64,000 bases of DNA from Eubacterium callanderi (GCF_900142645.1 NZ_FRBP01000006.1:62001-126000); one strand, 5' to 3'; shown: positions 7,939 to 16,444, counted from the stretch's first letter. Made by a program: numbers and translations. The notes: generated from the sequence alone by a model not told the origin.

Positions 7939-8475
7939 TTACAGTGATTTCTTTTTAGCGGCTCTATATCTTCTCACCTTCATCAAGCTGGCACACTTAT
8001 TATCACACCATTTTCGGGTATGGCTTTTACTGTCGTCATAAAAAATCCAATCACATTCTGGATTTTCACATTTTTTTAGATAAGCAAGTGGATATTCAGT
8101 AATCAATTTCGAAAAAGACCGTGCAACTTGATATATGACCCAGTTCAAATCATCAGAATAGTGTTGCGTTTGTAAGACGTAGTTTTCATCTTTTGGAATA
8201 AGTATTTCATAGACTTGGATTTTTTTAAAAATATGGTTAAGTTCGTCAATAAAAGAAGGCTCGAGCAACTGCTTTTTGCAAAGCTTTAAAAAAGCTTGAA
8301 ACATTTTTTCTCGAAAAATTTTAAGCTCATTATTGCTTTGTAATGAGCACATTTCCGGCAAATGATAGTTTGTACTTATTTGCAGTAGCCAATCATAGTC
8401 ATCTATTGGATCACCGTAAGGTTTATGGGTGATAAACCATCGACTATTAATAAAATCTAGACAAAGAAAGTTCAT
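7939..8475 (-). CDS. CGNR zinc-finger (ABATE domain) regulator
   Basis: The protein has the N-terminal MNFLCLDFINSR segment of ABATE domains and a C-terminal CGNR-type zinc finger (CENPECDWIFYDDSKSHTRK, then WCDNKCASLMKVRRYRA) with four cysteines. Such proteins are putative transcription regulators. GGAGG lies 6 bases before the ATG at 8475. It is divergent from an EamA transporter gene, and an inverted repeat GTAACTGT-14-ACAGTTAC lies between them, so it probably controls that transporter and itself. The gene is clearly more AT-rich than the surrounding sequence. Confidence 0.83.
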   Translation of the reverse strand: MNFLCLDFINSRWFITHKPYGDPIDDYDWLLQISTNYHLPEMCSLQSNNELKIFREKMFQAFLKLCKKQLLEPSFIDELNHIFKKIQVYEILIPKDENYVLQTQHYSDDLNWVIYQVARSFSKLITEYPLAYLKKCENPECDWIFYDDSKSHTRKWCDNKCASLMKVRRYRAAKKKSL

Positions 8476-8506
8476 TTTTTCCTCCATATTTACTATAACG
8501 CATAAT

Positions 8507-8554
8507 GTAACTGTTTAAATTAATATTGACAGTTACTTCATAAAAGTGTAGAAT
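8507..8554 (+). promoter_or_regulatory. Promoter overlapped by a GTAACTGT palindrome
   Basis: TTGACA (8526-8531), 17 bases, TAGAAT (8549-8554) form the transporter promoter. GTAACTGT (8507-8514) and ACAGTTAC (8529-8536) are a perfect 8-bp inverted repeat that covers the -35 box. Further half sites AGTAACT and GAGTTAC lie near 8575 and 8590. Confidence 0.68.
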
Positions 8555-8617
8555 AACAATAAAAGTAACTTTCTTTTTCAGAAAAGAGAGTTACATGAGG
8601 AGAGGAGTGGTAATAAA

Positions 8618-9528
8618 TTGAAATCTAAAATAACAGATATAATAGTTTTAGCCATCGCAACATTAATATGGGGAACCTCTTTAGTGGCTCAAAGTATTGG
8701 AACCAACTACTACGGACCATTTACTTTTAATGCTGCACGTTTTTTAATTGGGGCAATAGTATTAATACCCTTTACTCTCTTAATAAATTACCATAAAAAC
8801 AAAAAAGAAACAAGGAATCTTTTTTATAAAGCCTCTAATAAAAAACTAGTGCAAGGTGGAATAATTTGTGGTGTAATTATTTTTTTTACGGCTACTTTAC
8901 AACAAATTGGAATCGCATATACAACGGCTGGAAAAGCTGGATTTATCACGGCGCTGTATATTGTGATCGTCCCGCTGCTTAGAATACGTAGTGGAAAAAA
9001 ATTTCCTTTACGTATATGGTTGTGTATTTTTTTTGCTATTATTGGAATGTCCCTACTCTGTCTGAATGAAAAGTTTGTTTTTGAATTTGGCGATACCTTT
9101 ATTTTGTGTTGTGCGCTTTTTACTGGCATTCACATTCTTTTAATCGATTATTATTCTTCATATGTAGATTGCGTTAAACTTTCGTGTCTGCAATTTTTAG
9201 TGTGTGGGGTAGTGAGTACAGTGATTGCGTTAATTGTTGAAAGGCCTAATTTACAAGTAATGTCGGAAGGTGGAGCATCAATACTATATACTGGGATATT
9301 TTCATGCGGAGTAGCCTATACTTTACAGGCAATTGGTCAGAAAAGCGTGCCTCCTATAGCGGCATCGCTGATCCTAAGCTTAGAATCGGTTTTTCTGCTT
9401 TAACAGGGTGGTTTATTCTTGGGGAAACATTGAGTTTTAAGGAAACTGTTGGCTGTCTTTTAATGCTTGGTGCAATTATTATTTCACAAATACCAATGTC
9501 TAAAAGGAAAAAAATTAAAAAATCCTGA
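8618..9528 (+). pseudogene. EamA-family transporter with a one-base frameshift
   Basis: The first frame starts at a TTG after an AGGAGAGGAG site and encodes about nine membrane segments, with the EamA opening LAIATLIWGTSLVAQSIG. It stops at 9403 after LSLESVFLL. The second frame resumes exactly as ...SALTGWFILGETLSFKETVG, the normal last helix. Restoring one T in the run at about 9390-9394 gives SLESVFSALTGWF. So this is a single-base loss in a homopolymer: a recent mutation, phase variation or a sequencing error. It is divergent from the CGNR regulator. Confidence 0.8.
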
Positions 9529-9666
9529 GTTAGAGCAATGGAATATTTTTTTTATTTGCATAAGATTGCAAAGAAAGGCAAGCCGTCATTAAATCGGTCA
9601 GATTTATTTTCTGGCACCCACGAAATACAATCGAATAAAACACTAAAGGGACACTTGCTGTCACCC

Positions 9667-9706
9667 AAAAAGGAACTGAAGGCTGATCGCCAGCGGTTCC
9701 TTTTTT
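9667..9706 (+). terminator. Intrinsic terminator
   Basis: AAAAAGGAAC and GGTTCCTTTTTT pair across an 18-base loop and continue into six T. It would end the EamA transporter transcript. The open frame overlapping this region (9538-9750) has no ribosome site and is not considered a gene. Confidence 0.7.
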
Positions 9707-9743
9707 ATTGTGAAAAACTTAACATCCCACCGGGAGCAGTAGA

Positions 9744-10331
9744 ATGCTGATCTCAAAGGGAAAACTGGAGCTGATGGAGGAGACCCTGAAGGAGGATGGA
9801 AGAACCCCACTGAACTGTTATAAATTCATTTACGATGAAATGCCCCGATGCCCGGACTGCGGCGCTCCCATGCACGAAAGAGACCGTTTAAGCGGTAAAG
9901 ACAGACGGAACTTTACTGGTATGGATGGCACCCTCAGCAAGGTCGAAATACGCCGTGTCGTTTGTGATGATAAAGCCTGCTACAACCATAACCACCCTAA
10001 ACGCAACCTTCCAGACATACTGGTGCCTTACGGCCGTTACGACGCCGAAGTGCACCAGGCGGTCGCCGACGGCAGCAACGAGGTGCCCTGTTCACCGAGC
10101 ACAATAAAACGGATGCTTAAAAAAATAGCAGACCAGTTCATGATGCTTTTGTGGGCTCTCACTCAGATGGGAATTCATCTGTCCATTTGTAAAGAGGAGT
10201 GTAAAGCCATGGATTTATGGCCTATTCTGAGAAACGCTGTGGCTGGATTTGACCGCTGGTATCTCCGGGCACTCAAAATGACCGTTAACCGTTTTGGCGC
10301 TTTGTACTGGAAATGCAACGACACGGGCTGA
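9744..10331 (+). CDS. DUF6431-like zinc-ribbon protein
   Basis: The 195-residue protein carries a zinc ribbon (MPRCPDCGAPMHERD) followed by RLSGKDRRNFTGMDG, a second Cys/His cluster (CDDKACYNHNHPKRNLPD) and a helix-turn-helix-like CSPSTIKRMLKKIAD. This resembles DUF6431 proteins, a poorly understood group related in layout to transposase and integrase zinc-binding heads. A weak GGGAGCAG lies upstream. It opens a run of phage-like genes and may be the remnant head of a mobile-element protein or a DNA-binding regulator. Confidence 0.6.
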   Translation: MLISKGKLELMEETLKEDGRTPLNCYKFIYDEMPRCPDCGAPMHERDRLSGKDRRNFTGMDGTLSKVEIRRVVCDDKACYNHNHPKRNLPDILVPYGRYDAEVHQAVADGSNEVPCSPSTIKRMLKKIADQFMMLLWALTQMGIHLSICKEECKAMDLWPILRNAVAGFDRWYLRALKMTVNRFGALYWKCNDTG

Positions 10332-10401
10332 GTCTGCGTGCTAAGATGTCTGTATCATCCTAAAAGCGATGAAATTTTTAAATCAAACTGGAGGTACAGT
10401 G

Positions 10402-11241
10402 ATGAAAGACAACAGAGAACGCCCGGGAAACACCCGCGGCCTTGTTCATGGTGCAAAAAATCAGGAAATAACGGAAAATACGGCGCAGACAGACATGGAA
10501 TGCGCCAATGTGGTGGTCACCCTGTGCGGCGAGCAGCCTGTGGTATCAAGCCGCCGGGTAGCCGTGGATTTTGGCAAGGAGCACAAAAGTGTGCTGCGGC
10601 GTATTGCCCAGCTTAACCGGGAGACCACAGCGCAGAATTGCGCCGGTCTTTTTATCCCCTGGTCCTACGCCGACGCGGCGGGCAGAAAGCGAAAGGCTTA
10701 TCAGATCACCCGGGATGGCTTCACCCTGCTCATCATGAGCTTTACCGGCTCCCGGGCGCTGGAATGGAAGATCCGCTATATGCAGGCCTTTAACCAGATG
10801 GAGGAAAAGCTGCGAAGCCAGACGCCAGAGCTGCCCGAGGGCGACGCCCTCATGGCCATGGCGGTGCTGGAGGCAGAGGACATCATCAAAAACCTGAAGC
10901 CTGAAGCCGAGTACGCCAGAAAGGTGCTCGACAATAAAGGCCTGACACCCATTACCGGCATCGCCAAGGATTATGGTATGACCGCCGAGTTTATGAACCG
11001 CCTCCTGCACAGTCTGGGCGTACAGTACCGCATCGGCAAGCGCTGGTATCTTTACTCGGACTACCAGGCCGAGGGCTACGCAGCTACCAAGACCGGCACC
11101 ATTTATAAAAAGGATGGCACTGCCAAGGTGGTGGAGAGCCTGCAGTGGACACCGAAGGGTCGGCGTTTTCTGTACGATCTGCTTGGAGAAAACAACCTGT
11201 ATCCTGTACTGGAGCGTGAACAGCATGAATCTGCTGAGTGA
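10402..11241 (+). CDS. Rha / KilAC-type phage antirepressor
   Basis: The 279-residue protein has an N-terminal Rha domain (VVSSRRVAVDFGKEHKSVLR through GFTLLIMSFTGSRALEWKI) and a C-terminal KilAC/ANT domain (VLDNKGLTPITGIAKDYGMT through GRRFLYDLL). Both domains are typical of temperate phage antirepressors that interfere with lysogeny repressors. GGAGG at 10391-10395 supports the ATG at 10402. No integrase or structural phage genes are nearby, so this is a satellite cassette or prophage remnant. The next gene overlaps its end by 17 bases. Confidence 0.82.
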   Translation: MKDNRERPGNTRGLVHGAKNQEITENTAQTDMECANVVVTLCGEQPVVSSRRVAVDFGKEHKSVLRRIAQLNRETTAQNCAGLFIPWSYADAAGRKRKAYQITRDGFTLLIMSFTGSRALEWKIRYMQAFNQMEEKLRSQTPELPEGDALMAMAVLEAEDIIKNLKPEAEYARKVLDNKGLTPITGIAKDYGMTAEFMNRLLHSLGVQYRIGKRWYLYSDYQAEGYAATKTGTIYKKDGTAKVVESLQWTPKGRRFLYDLLGENNLYPVLEREQHESAE

Positions 11242-11782
11242 ATTTCTCGCCTTTTTTGCCTGGCTCAGCCGCCACCCCAGAAGGGGGCTGGAATACAAAG
11301 GCTTCTGGATTTATCTGCTGTACCAGAACAACCAGAGCGCTGTCAGAGACCCAGGCGGCGACTGGCGCTGGCCCGTATGGTTTGAGGTGGATAATCCCGG
11401 GCTCAAAGCCTTTTTGAACATTGAGGACCGGCGGCAGGTCGCCTACTACAGAAGCCGGCTGATCCGGGATGGGCGCATCGATTACCGGAAGGCCGGCGGC
11501 GTTTATCAGTATGCCTTAAAGCCCTTTGACCACAAAACAATCCAGACGACCATCTGTCTGGAGGACCACACCAGTCTGCGGGTATGGACCGCAGCGGGGG
11601 ATAACGGCCTGGGTTCCGCCAAGGCCGGGAATCCCTGCGGGTTCTGGATTCCCCCGGCCCTCACCGAGGAGGAGCGCAGAGAACTGGCTCTGAAATACCC
11701 AAATGATATTCAGCGTTTCTGGGCAGAGCAGGACTTAAGAGAGCAGAAAGCAAGAGAGGCGGAAGCCAAATGGGCCTATTAA
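11225..11782 (+). CDS. Hypothetical protein of phage-like cassette
   Basis: The 185-residue protein begins MNLLSEFLAFFAWLSRHPRR and is rich in aromatic and charged residues; no family is recognised. The segment GFWIYLLYQNNQSAVRDPGG, then RQVAYYRSRLIRDGRIDYRK, looks like a winged-helix DNA-binding fold as in phage replication-initiation modules, but this is weak. The ATG at 11225 overlaps the antirepressor stop, and GGAGCG lies before it, so translational coupling is likely. The C-terminus is a charged helix (LREQKAREAEAKWAY). Confidence 0.55.
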   Translation: MNLLSEFLAFFAWLSRHPRRGLEYKGFWIYLLYQNNQSAVRDPGGDWRWPVWFEVDNPGLKAFLNIEDRRQVAYYRSRLIRDGRIDYRKAGGVYQYALKPFDHKTIQTTICLEDHTSLRVWTAAGDNGLGSAKAGNPCGFWIPPALTEEERRELALKYPNDIQRFWAEQDLREQKAREAEAKWAY

Positions 11783-11991
11783 AGGAAACCTACGCCGATC
11801 TTTACGGTGAGCGGTTCGACACCAACCCTGCCTATACCGAGTATGACTGCATGGCCGAGGGCACCCTGCACATCAGCCTGATGGCACGCACCCTTTCCGA
11901 GGCCGAGGATGCCTTTGCCGATATCCTGGGGCATGCCGAGGACAATGTACCGGGTCTTAAGCTCAGGCTCCAGTGGGTAGACGAACAATGA
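11770..11991 (+). CDS. Small hypothetical protein
   Basis: The 73-residue acidic protein (MGLLKETYADLYGERFDTNP...) starts inside the last codons of the gene before it and ends overlapping the start of the XRE gene, as in tightly packed phage operons. No motif is recognised. Its real status rests on the overlaps at both ends and on even codon use. Confidence 0.5.
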   Translation: MGLLKETYADLYGERFDTNPAYTEYDCMAEGTLHISLMARTLSEAEDAFADILGHAEDNVPGLKLRLQWVDEQ

Positions 11992-12227
11992 GCATTGAGC
12001 TTGGCCGCTGGGTACGCGACAATCGAAACGCCAGAGGCCTTACCCAGCCTCAGCTGGCAGAGGCCGTTGGCGTGAGCGATAAAACGATCTTCAGGGCTGA
12101 GCGGGGCGATTCCCTCAGCGCCTACACCCTCGATCAGCTTGTCCGATATTTTGGTAAGCCCCTGCCGGAGAAGCCTCCCAGCTTTATCGGCCACTTCTCC
12201 CTGATCCTTTACCGTGAATATCTGTAA
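11988..12227 (+). CDS. XRE-family helix-turn-helix protein
   Basis: A 79-residue protein with a clear XRE helix-turn-helix (GRWVRDNRNARGLTQPQLAE, then AVGVSDKTIFRAERGDSLS). Its ATG shares an ATGA with the stop of the gene before it. It is probably the regulator of the phage-like cassette, countering or complementing the KilAC antirepressor. It ends 70 bases before a MITE-like palindrome. Confidence 0.78.
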   Translation: MSIELGRWVRDNRNARGLTQPQLAEAVGVSDKTIFRAERGDSLSAYTLDQLVRYFGKPLPEKPPSFIGHFSLILYREYL

Positions 12228-12297
12228 CGCACAGCCCGGGACTGCGCCTTTTATCCAGATAAGAAAAAAGCCGAAAGCCTGAATCAAAGCTGCTTCA

Positions 12298-12446
12298 ATG
12301 GAGAATTGAGAATGCAGAATGGAGAATTAGAGGGACAAAATGCTGCGCATTTTGATTGGATTTGCGGCCAAAGGCCGCTGTTTCAATCGCTTTTTCACCA
12401 GAAAAAGGGTCCAATCATTCTCCATTCTCAATTCTACATTCTCCAT
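12298..12446. mobile_element. MITE-like 150-bp palindromic element
   Basis: Imperfect terminal inverted repeats of about 30 bp (12298-12327 and 12417-12446) are built from GAGAAT units: the left arm begins ATGGAGAATTGAGAATG and the right arm ends in its near complement. Inside are two smaller hairpins, AAAATG/CATTTT at 12337-12353 and GCGGCC/GGCCGC at 12364-12378. There is no coding capacity. This is the layout of a miniature inverted-repeat element; copies elsewhere in the genome would prove it. Confidence 0.65.
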
Positions 12447-12503
12447 TAAACAACACTCTTTTTAAAGCATTGCTTCTTATATTAAAGTTTTTATACAGCC
12501 CTA

Positions 12504-12535
12504 AGCACAGCACATTTCTGCGCTGTGCTCTTTTT
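12504..12535 (+). terminator. GCAC-hairpin family, copy 3
   Basis: AGCACAGCACA and TGCGCTGTGCT pair with a short TTTC loop, followed by CTTTTT. It sits downstream of the phage-like cassette and MITE, and before the sigma-factor promoter (TATAAT at 12583). Confidence 0.8.
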
Positions 12536-12616
12536 AAAAAAAGTTTTCTTAAATTAAATCCTCATGGCCGATTCAAACGTTATATAATACAAGGGGACGC
12601 CCGGAGGAGGAAAAAC

Positions 12617-13144
12617 TTGACGCGTGAAGATATTTTACTGAGAAAAATTGAAAATGGAGACCGGCAGGCACTGGATAGGCTGATTAATGACTATTATCCG
12701 GATATTTTAAGGTACTGCCTCTGGCACACCCGGGACAGAACCGCCGCTGAGGACGCTGCCCAGGAAACCTTTCTTAAAGTGGTGCGTTTTTGGGACAGCT
12801 ACCGGCACCAGGGGCATTTCAGGGCCTGGCTCTATAAAATCGCCGCCAATGTGTGCCGCGACGCGTGGCGCAAAGCTGACGAGGAACCTTTGCCGGAAAA
12901 CCTCATCTATGATGAAGCCGGCTTTGGCCGCGCGGAATCGGACGCGGATTTTATCCGTATGGTGGAGGAGCTGCCGGAGGATGCCCGTGAGCTGGTGCTT
13001 CTGCGCTTCGCTCAGGACCTTACCCTGCGGGAGATCGCGGAGGTCACCGGGCTTCCCATGCGCACTGTTCAGTCACGCCTGAGGGCAGCCCTGAAAAAAA
13101 TTAAAAAACAGCTGTTAAAAGGAGAGCTATGCCATGAATCATAA
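12617..13144 (+). CDS. ECF-type RNA polymerase sigma factor
   Basis: The protein has region 2 (ALDRLINDYYPDILRYCLWH, then AAEDAAQETFLKVVRFW) and region 4 (LPEDARELVLLRFAQDLTLR, then EIAEVTGLPMRTVQSRLRAA), the two-domain plan of ECF sigma factors. The start is a TTG with GGAGGAGG 9 bases upstream; the open frame extends further back but only through the MITE and terminator region. The membrane protein and ABC genes that follow overlap or abut it, so it likely directs its own operon in response to an envelope signal. Confidence 0.87.
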   Translation: MTREDILLRKIENGDRQALDRLINDYYPDILRYCLWHTRDRTAAEDAAQETFLKVVRFWDSYRHQGHFRAWLYKIAANVCRDAWRKADEEPLPENLIYDEAGFGRAESDADFIRMVEELPEDARELVLLRFAQDLTLREIAEVTGLPMRTVQSRLRAALKKIKKQLLKGELCHES

Positions 13145-13889
13145 GTTAGAAAAGAAAATGAGGAGAGCCTTAAAGGCGCCGGTTCCAGTATCCGAGGACC
13201 ATCTGGAAGCGACAAAGGAGGCTGCATACGGGCTTTATGCCGGCCGCAGTCAGCGGCAGAAAATATCCTTTCCAGCGTTTCTGTTGGCGCAGGTACGTTT
13301 TTGCGGCGTTTGGGTCTGGCTTCTGCAGGGCGGTGCCCTGTTTGCTCTCTTTCTGGTTTTAAACAGCGTTCTTGGCGGTGATTTAAACGCCATAAAGCCG
13401 CGTCACCTGCCAGAGCTGCTCAGCCTGTGCGCAGTGTTAATCGCAGCCACAAGCCTGCCGGGCATCAGCCGCTCTTTCAGGTACCGTATGGTTGAGATGG
13501 AGGCAGCGACACGTTTATCACTGCCGGGTCTCATTCTGTGCCGGCTGCTCATTCTGGGGCTGGCGGACTTTTTCATTCTGGCCGTCACCTTTGCCGCAGC
13601 CATCTGGCAGACCAGCCTGAGCGGGCTGGACGCTGCGGTGTATCTGCTGCTGCCCTTTTTATCCGCCTGCCTTGGCAGCCTCCTGATCATCCGGCATGCG
13701 CCCGGAGAGCGCCTGCTGTTCTTTGGCACCTTGTTCTGCGGCGTGCTTTTTCTGGCTTTGTGGCTGGCTGGAAATCTGAAACCAGGCATCTATGAGCAGA
13801 CCGGGGCGCTGGCGGTGCTCGCGGTCCTCTGCGGCGCAGCTGTTTTAGTGCAGTGCCGGAAGCTCATCAGAGATTATAACATTGAATAG
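13134..13889 (+). CDS. Membrane protein, possible anti-sigma factor
   Basis: The 251-residue protein overlaps the sigma-factor stop by 11 bases. It has a charged cytoplasmic N-terminus of about 60 residues (MNHKLEKKMRRALKAPVPVS) followed by about six hydrophobic segments. That layout and position fit a membrane-bound anti-sigma factor, though no ZAS zinc motif is present. It could also be a subunit of the ABC exporter encoded next. The next gene starts 8-11 bases downstream. Confidence 0.65.
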   Translation: MNHKLEKKMRRALKAPVPVSEDHLEATKEAAYGLYAGRSQRQKISFPAFLLAQVRFCGVWVWLLQGGALFALFLVLNSVLGGDLNAIKPRHLPELLSLCAVLIAATSLPGISRSFRYRMVEMEAATRLSLPGLILCRLLILGLADFFILAVTFAAAIWQTSLSGLDAAVYLLLPFLSACLGSLLIIRHAPGERLLFFGTLFCGVLFLALWLAGNLKPGIYEQTGALAVLAVLCGAAVLVQCRKLIRDYNIE

Positions 13890-13900
13890 GAAGTGAAATG

Positions 13901-14788
13901 ATGGAACTTAAAATCAACCGATTGACCAAACAATATAAGGATAAGCTGGCCGTGGACAATGTCAGCCTGAAGCTGACGCCGGGCATCTGGGGGCTTCTGG
14001 GTGCCAACGGCGCGGGAAAAACCACCATGATGCGCATGGTGGCAGGCATTTTAAAGCCGACCTCTGGCGGTGTGTTTTACGACGGTTTAAGCATTGACGA
14101 CCTGGGGGAGAGCTATCGGGATATTTTCGGGTATCTGCCCCAGACCTTTGGCTTTTATCCTGAATTTACAGTAAAAAGTTATCTGGAATATATGAGCGCT
14201 TTGAAGGGGATTGGCAAAAAGGACGCGTCTCTGACAATTGAGCGCCTGCTCCAGATGCTTGCGCTGAGCGATGTGAAAAACAAAAAGATCCGCAGGCTGT
14301 CCGGCGGCATGCAGCGCAGAGTAGGGATTGCCCAGGCCCTGCTCAACGATCCTGAAATCCTGATTCTGGATGAACCCACCAGCGGCCTGGACCCGGGCGA
14401 GCGGGTGCGTTTCCGAAATATTCTGGCCGAGTTCGCGAAAGAGCGGATCGTGCTGATTTCCACCCATATCGTATCCGACGTGGAAAACATTGCCACCCGC
14501 AACGCTGTCATGAAGGACGGACGGATTATTGCGGCAGGCAGCACCGATGCGCTGGTGGACGTTATGAAGGGCCGCGTATGGCGTACCGAGGTGTCTGAAA
14601 GCGATCTGTTTAAATGTGAGCGCCTTGTCCGTATCGCCAATATCCGGAGCGAATCCGGAGGGCGGGCCTCACTTCGTTATCTGGCAGAAAACCCCGTACT
14701 GCCGGGTTCAGCGCCGGAAACGCCGCGTCTCGAGGACTTATACCTCTGGCTTTTCCCAGAGGATTCAGGCACAGAGGAGGTGCGGTGA
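13901..14788 (+). CDS. ABC transporter ATP-binding protein
   Basis: A 295-residue ABC-2-type ATPase with Walker A GANGAGKTTMM (about residues 34-44), signature RLSGGMQRR and Walker B ILILDEPTSGLDPG, followed by the switch histidine in STHIVSD. The ATG at 13901 has better spacing from AGGAAG than the ATG at 13898. The stop overlaps the permease start. It powers export through the next gene's product, probably under control of the ECF sigma factor. Confidence 0.9.
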   Translation: MELKINRLTKQYKDKLAVDNVSLKLTPGIWGLLGANGAGKTTMMRMVAGILKPTSGGVFYDGLSIDDLGESYRDIFGYLPQTFGFYPEFTVKSYLEYMSALKGIGKKDASLTIERLLQMLALSDVKNKKIRRLSGGMQRRVGIAQALLNDPEILILDEPTSGLDPGERVRFRNILAEFAKERIVLISTHIVSDVENIATRNAVMKDGRIIAAGSTDALVDVMKGRVWRTEVSESDLFKCERLVRIANIRSESGGRASLRYLAENPVLPGSAPETPRLEDLYLWLFPEDSGTEEVR

Positions 14789-15993
14789 TGTTTAACGTAC
14801 TCTGTATGGAATTTAAACGTCTTTTCCGGAGCCGTATGGTATGGATACTGTGCGCCGCGTCTCTGGTGGTCGCTCTGCTGCTCTGCGTGATGGTGGTGGA
14901 CAACGTCAGCTATGGCCGCCGGGATGACCCAGAAGCCAAAATCGGCCTGGAGGCAGTCGCAGCGGTCAAGGAAGCCTACAGGCCTCTTTATGGGGCGGTT
15001 ACACCTGAAAAGCTGGAGTCCGCCTTTGAAACCTATATCAACACATCAAATGCTTATGAGGAAAAAATGCCGGCCTCGGTTTATAAAGAAAAAATAGTGC
15101 CAATTCAGCCGGCCCTCAGCTGGATTTTCAGCGCCTTTGACGATTCTGAAATCACAAGCGCCGACGAGGTGGGAGGCTTTTACGCCCAGCGCCTCCGCAA
15201 TATTGAAAACCAGCTGGCGGATAAATACGCCAACGCGCCGCAGGCAAAGCAAGCGGCACTGGCGCTTAACAGCAGGGTAGAAACCCCTTTTAATTATGCT
15301 TACGGTTATGGGGATACCAGTCCGGATATCATCGTTTTGCTGCTCCTGGTTCTTGGGCTGTTCTGTACCGCCATGGCCGCGCCGGTTTTTTCCGCGGACT
15401 ACCACAGCCGGGCCGATGATATCCAGCGCTGTACCCGCTACGGCAGAGGCAGGCTGGGCGCCGCGCGGTCGTTGGCGGTGCTTATCCTGGTTTTGGCCAT
15501 AGCAGTCGTCAGCATGGGCGTTTATCTGATTATTTTAAACAGCATTTTTGGCTGGGAAGGGCTTTCATCCTCCCTTCAGACCGCCTTTGTGGCCTGGGGG
15601 ATCGCCCCCATGAACGTGGGCGATATGGTGCGTATGACTTTTTTTGCCGGTATTCTCACCCTGCTGGCCACAGCTTCCTGCAGCCTGTTTGTGTCCTCCC
15701 GGTGCAAATCGCCCACAACAGCGCTCATCATCAGCTTCTGCGTCACCCTTCTGCCTGTTTTCCTGGGCTTTGCGGGCGTTAATGTAAAATGGCTGTACGC
15801 GCTGCTGCCCTCAGGCGGAACGGCCATAGAGAACAGCTTTTACTACGCTCTGACACTCAACAGCCTCGAGTTCCTTCACCTTGGGAGCTTTACCCTGTGG
15901 CTGCCCTACGCTTATATTCTTTTTGCCGCAGTGGAGATCCCGCTGTTTATCCTGCTGACCATACTGTCCCACAAAAAAAGAGAAGCTTATTAA
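14788..15993 (+). CDS. ABC-2-type transporter permease
   Basis: The 401-residue protein has one N-terminal membrane helix (RMVWILCAASLVVALLLCVM), an extracytoplasmic region of about 150 residues and five or six further helices towards the C-terminus (VLLLLVLGLFCTAMAAPVFS; LAVLILVLAIAVVSMGVYLI). This is the pattern of ABC-2 permeases with a large outer loop. GAGGAGG lies 7 bases before ATG 14788. It pairs with the ATPase before it. The operon ends in a perfect GCAC hairpin. Confidence 0.85.
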   Translation: MFNVLCMEFKRLFRSRMVWILCAASLVVALLLCVMVVDNVSYGRRDDPEAKIGLEAVAAVKEAYRPLYGAVTPEKLESAFETYINTSNAYEEKMPASVYKEKIVPIQPALSWIFSAFDDSEITSADEVGGFYAQRLRNIENQLADKYANAPQAKQAALALNSRVETPFNYAYGYGDTSPDIIVLLLLVLGLFCTAMAAPVFSADYHSRADDIQRCTRYGRGRLGAARSLAVLILVLAIAVVSMGVYLIILNSIFGWEGLSSSLQTAFVAWGIAPMNVGDMVRMTFFAGILTLLATASCSLFVSSRCKSPTTALIISFCVTLLPVFLGFAGVNVKWLYALLPSGGTAIENSFYYALTLNSLEFLHLGSFTLWLPYAYILFAAVEIPLFILLTILSHKKREAY

Positions 15994-16027
15994 AAAGAGC
16001 ACGGCGCAAAAATGCGCCGTGCTCTTT
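15994..16027. terminator. GCAC-hairpin family, copy 4 (bidirectional)
   Basis: AAAGAGCACGGCGCA and TGCGCCGTGCTCTTT pair perfectly around an AAAA loop. A and T runs at both sides let it stop transcripts from the ABC operon on one strand and yjbQ on the other. Confidence 0.9.
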
Positions 16028-16444
16028 CTATTCGCCGATAATTTTGATGAGCGCGTGCTTATCGCGCTTGCCGTCAAACTCAAAATAAAAGATCTGTTCC
16101 CAGGTTCCAAAATCCAGACGGCCATTTGTGACCGCTACGACCACCTCGCGGCCCATGACGGTCCGCTTAAGATGCGCGTCTGCGTTATCCTCAAAACCGT
16201 TATGATGATACTGGCTGTAGGGCTTTTCCGGAGCCAGTTTTTCGAGCCATACCTCATAATCGTGGTGCAGGCCGCTCTCGTCATCATTGATGAACACACT
16301 GGCGGTGATGTTCATGGCGTTGACCAGCACCAGGCCCTCACGGATTCCGCTGTCGGCCAGTGCCGCCTCGACATCTGGTGTAATATTGACAAGACCTCTG
16401 CGGGTCGGCAGGTTAAAATGCAGTTCTTTTCGATAAGATTTCAT
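16028..16444 (-). CDS. YjbQ / UPF0047 family protein
   Basis: The 138-residue protein matches the secondary thiamine-phosphate synthase-like YjbQ family: [38 protein letters not shown] and [17 protein letters not shown]. Members have weak thiamine phosphate synthase activity in vitro and an unclear true role. AGGAGG supports the ATG at 16444. It lies 20 bases after the S24-type repressor gene and is probably co-transcribed with it. Confidence 0.87.
   Translation of the reverse strand: MKSYRKELHFNLPTRRGLVNITPDVEAALADSGIREGLVLVNAMNITASVFINDDESGLHHDYEVWLEKLAPEKPYSQYHHNGFEDNADAHLKRTVMGREVVVAVTNGRLDFGTWEQIFYFEFDGKRDKHALIKIIGE

Noticed and set aside
9538-9750. A 70-codon plus-strand frame
   Set aside because: No ribosome site; it runs across an intrinsic terminator hairpin, so it is noncoding.
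12356-12616. N-terminal extension of the sigma factor
   Set aside because: The extra codons run through the MITE arm and a terminator; a TTG with a GGAGGAGG site at 12617 gives the normal family length.
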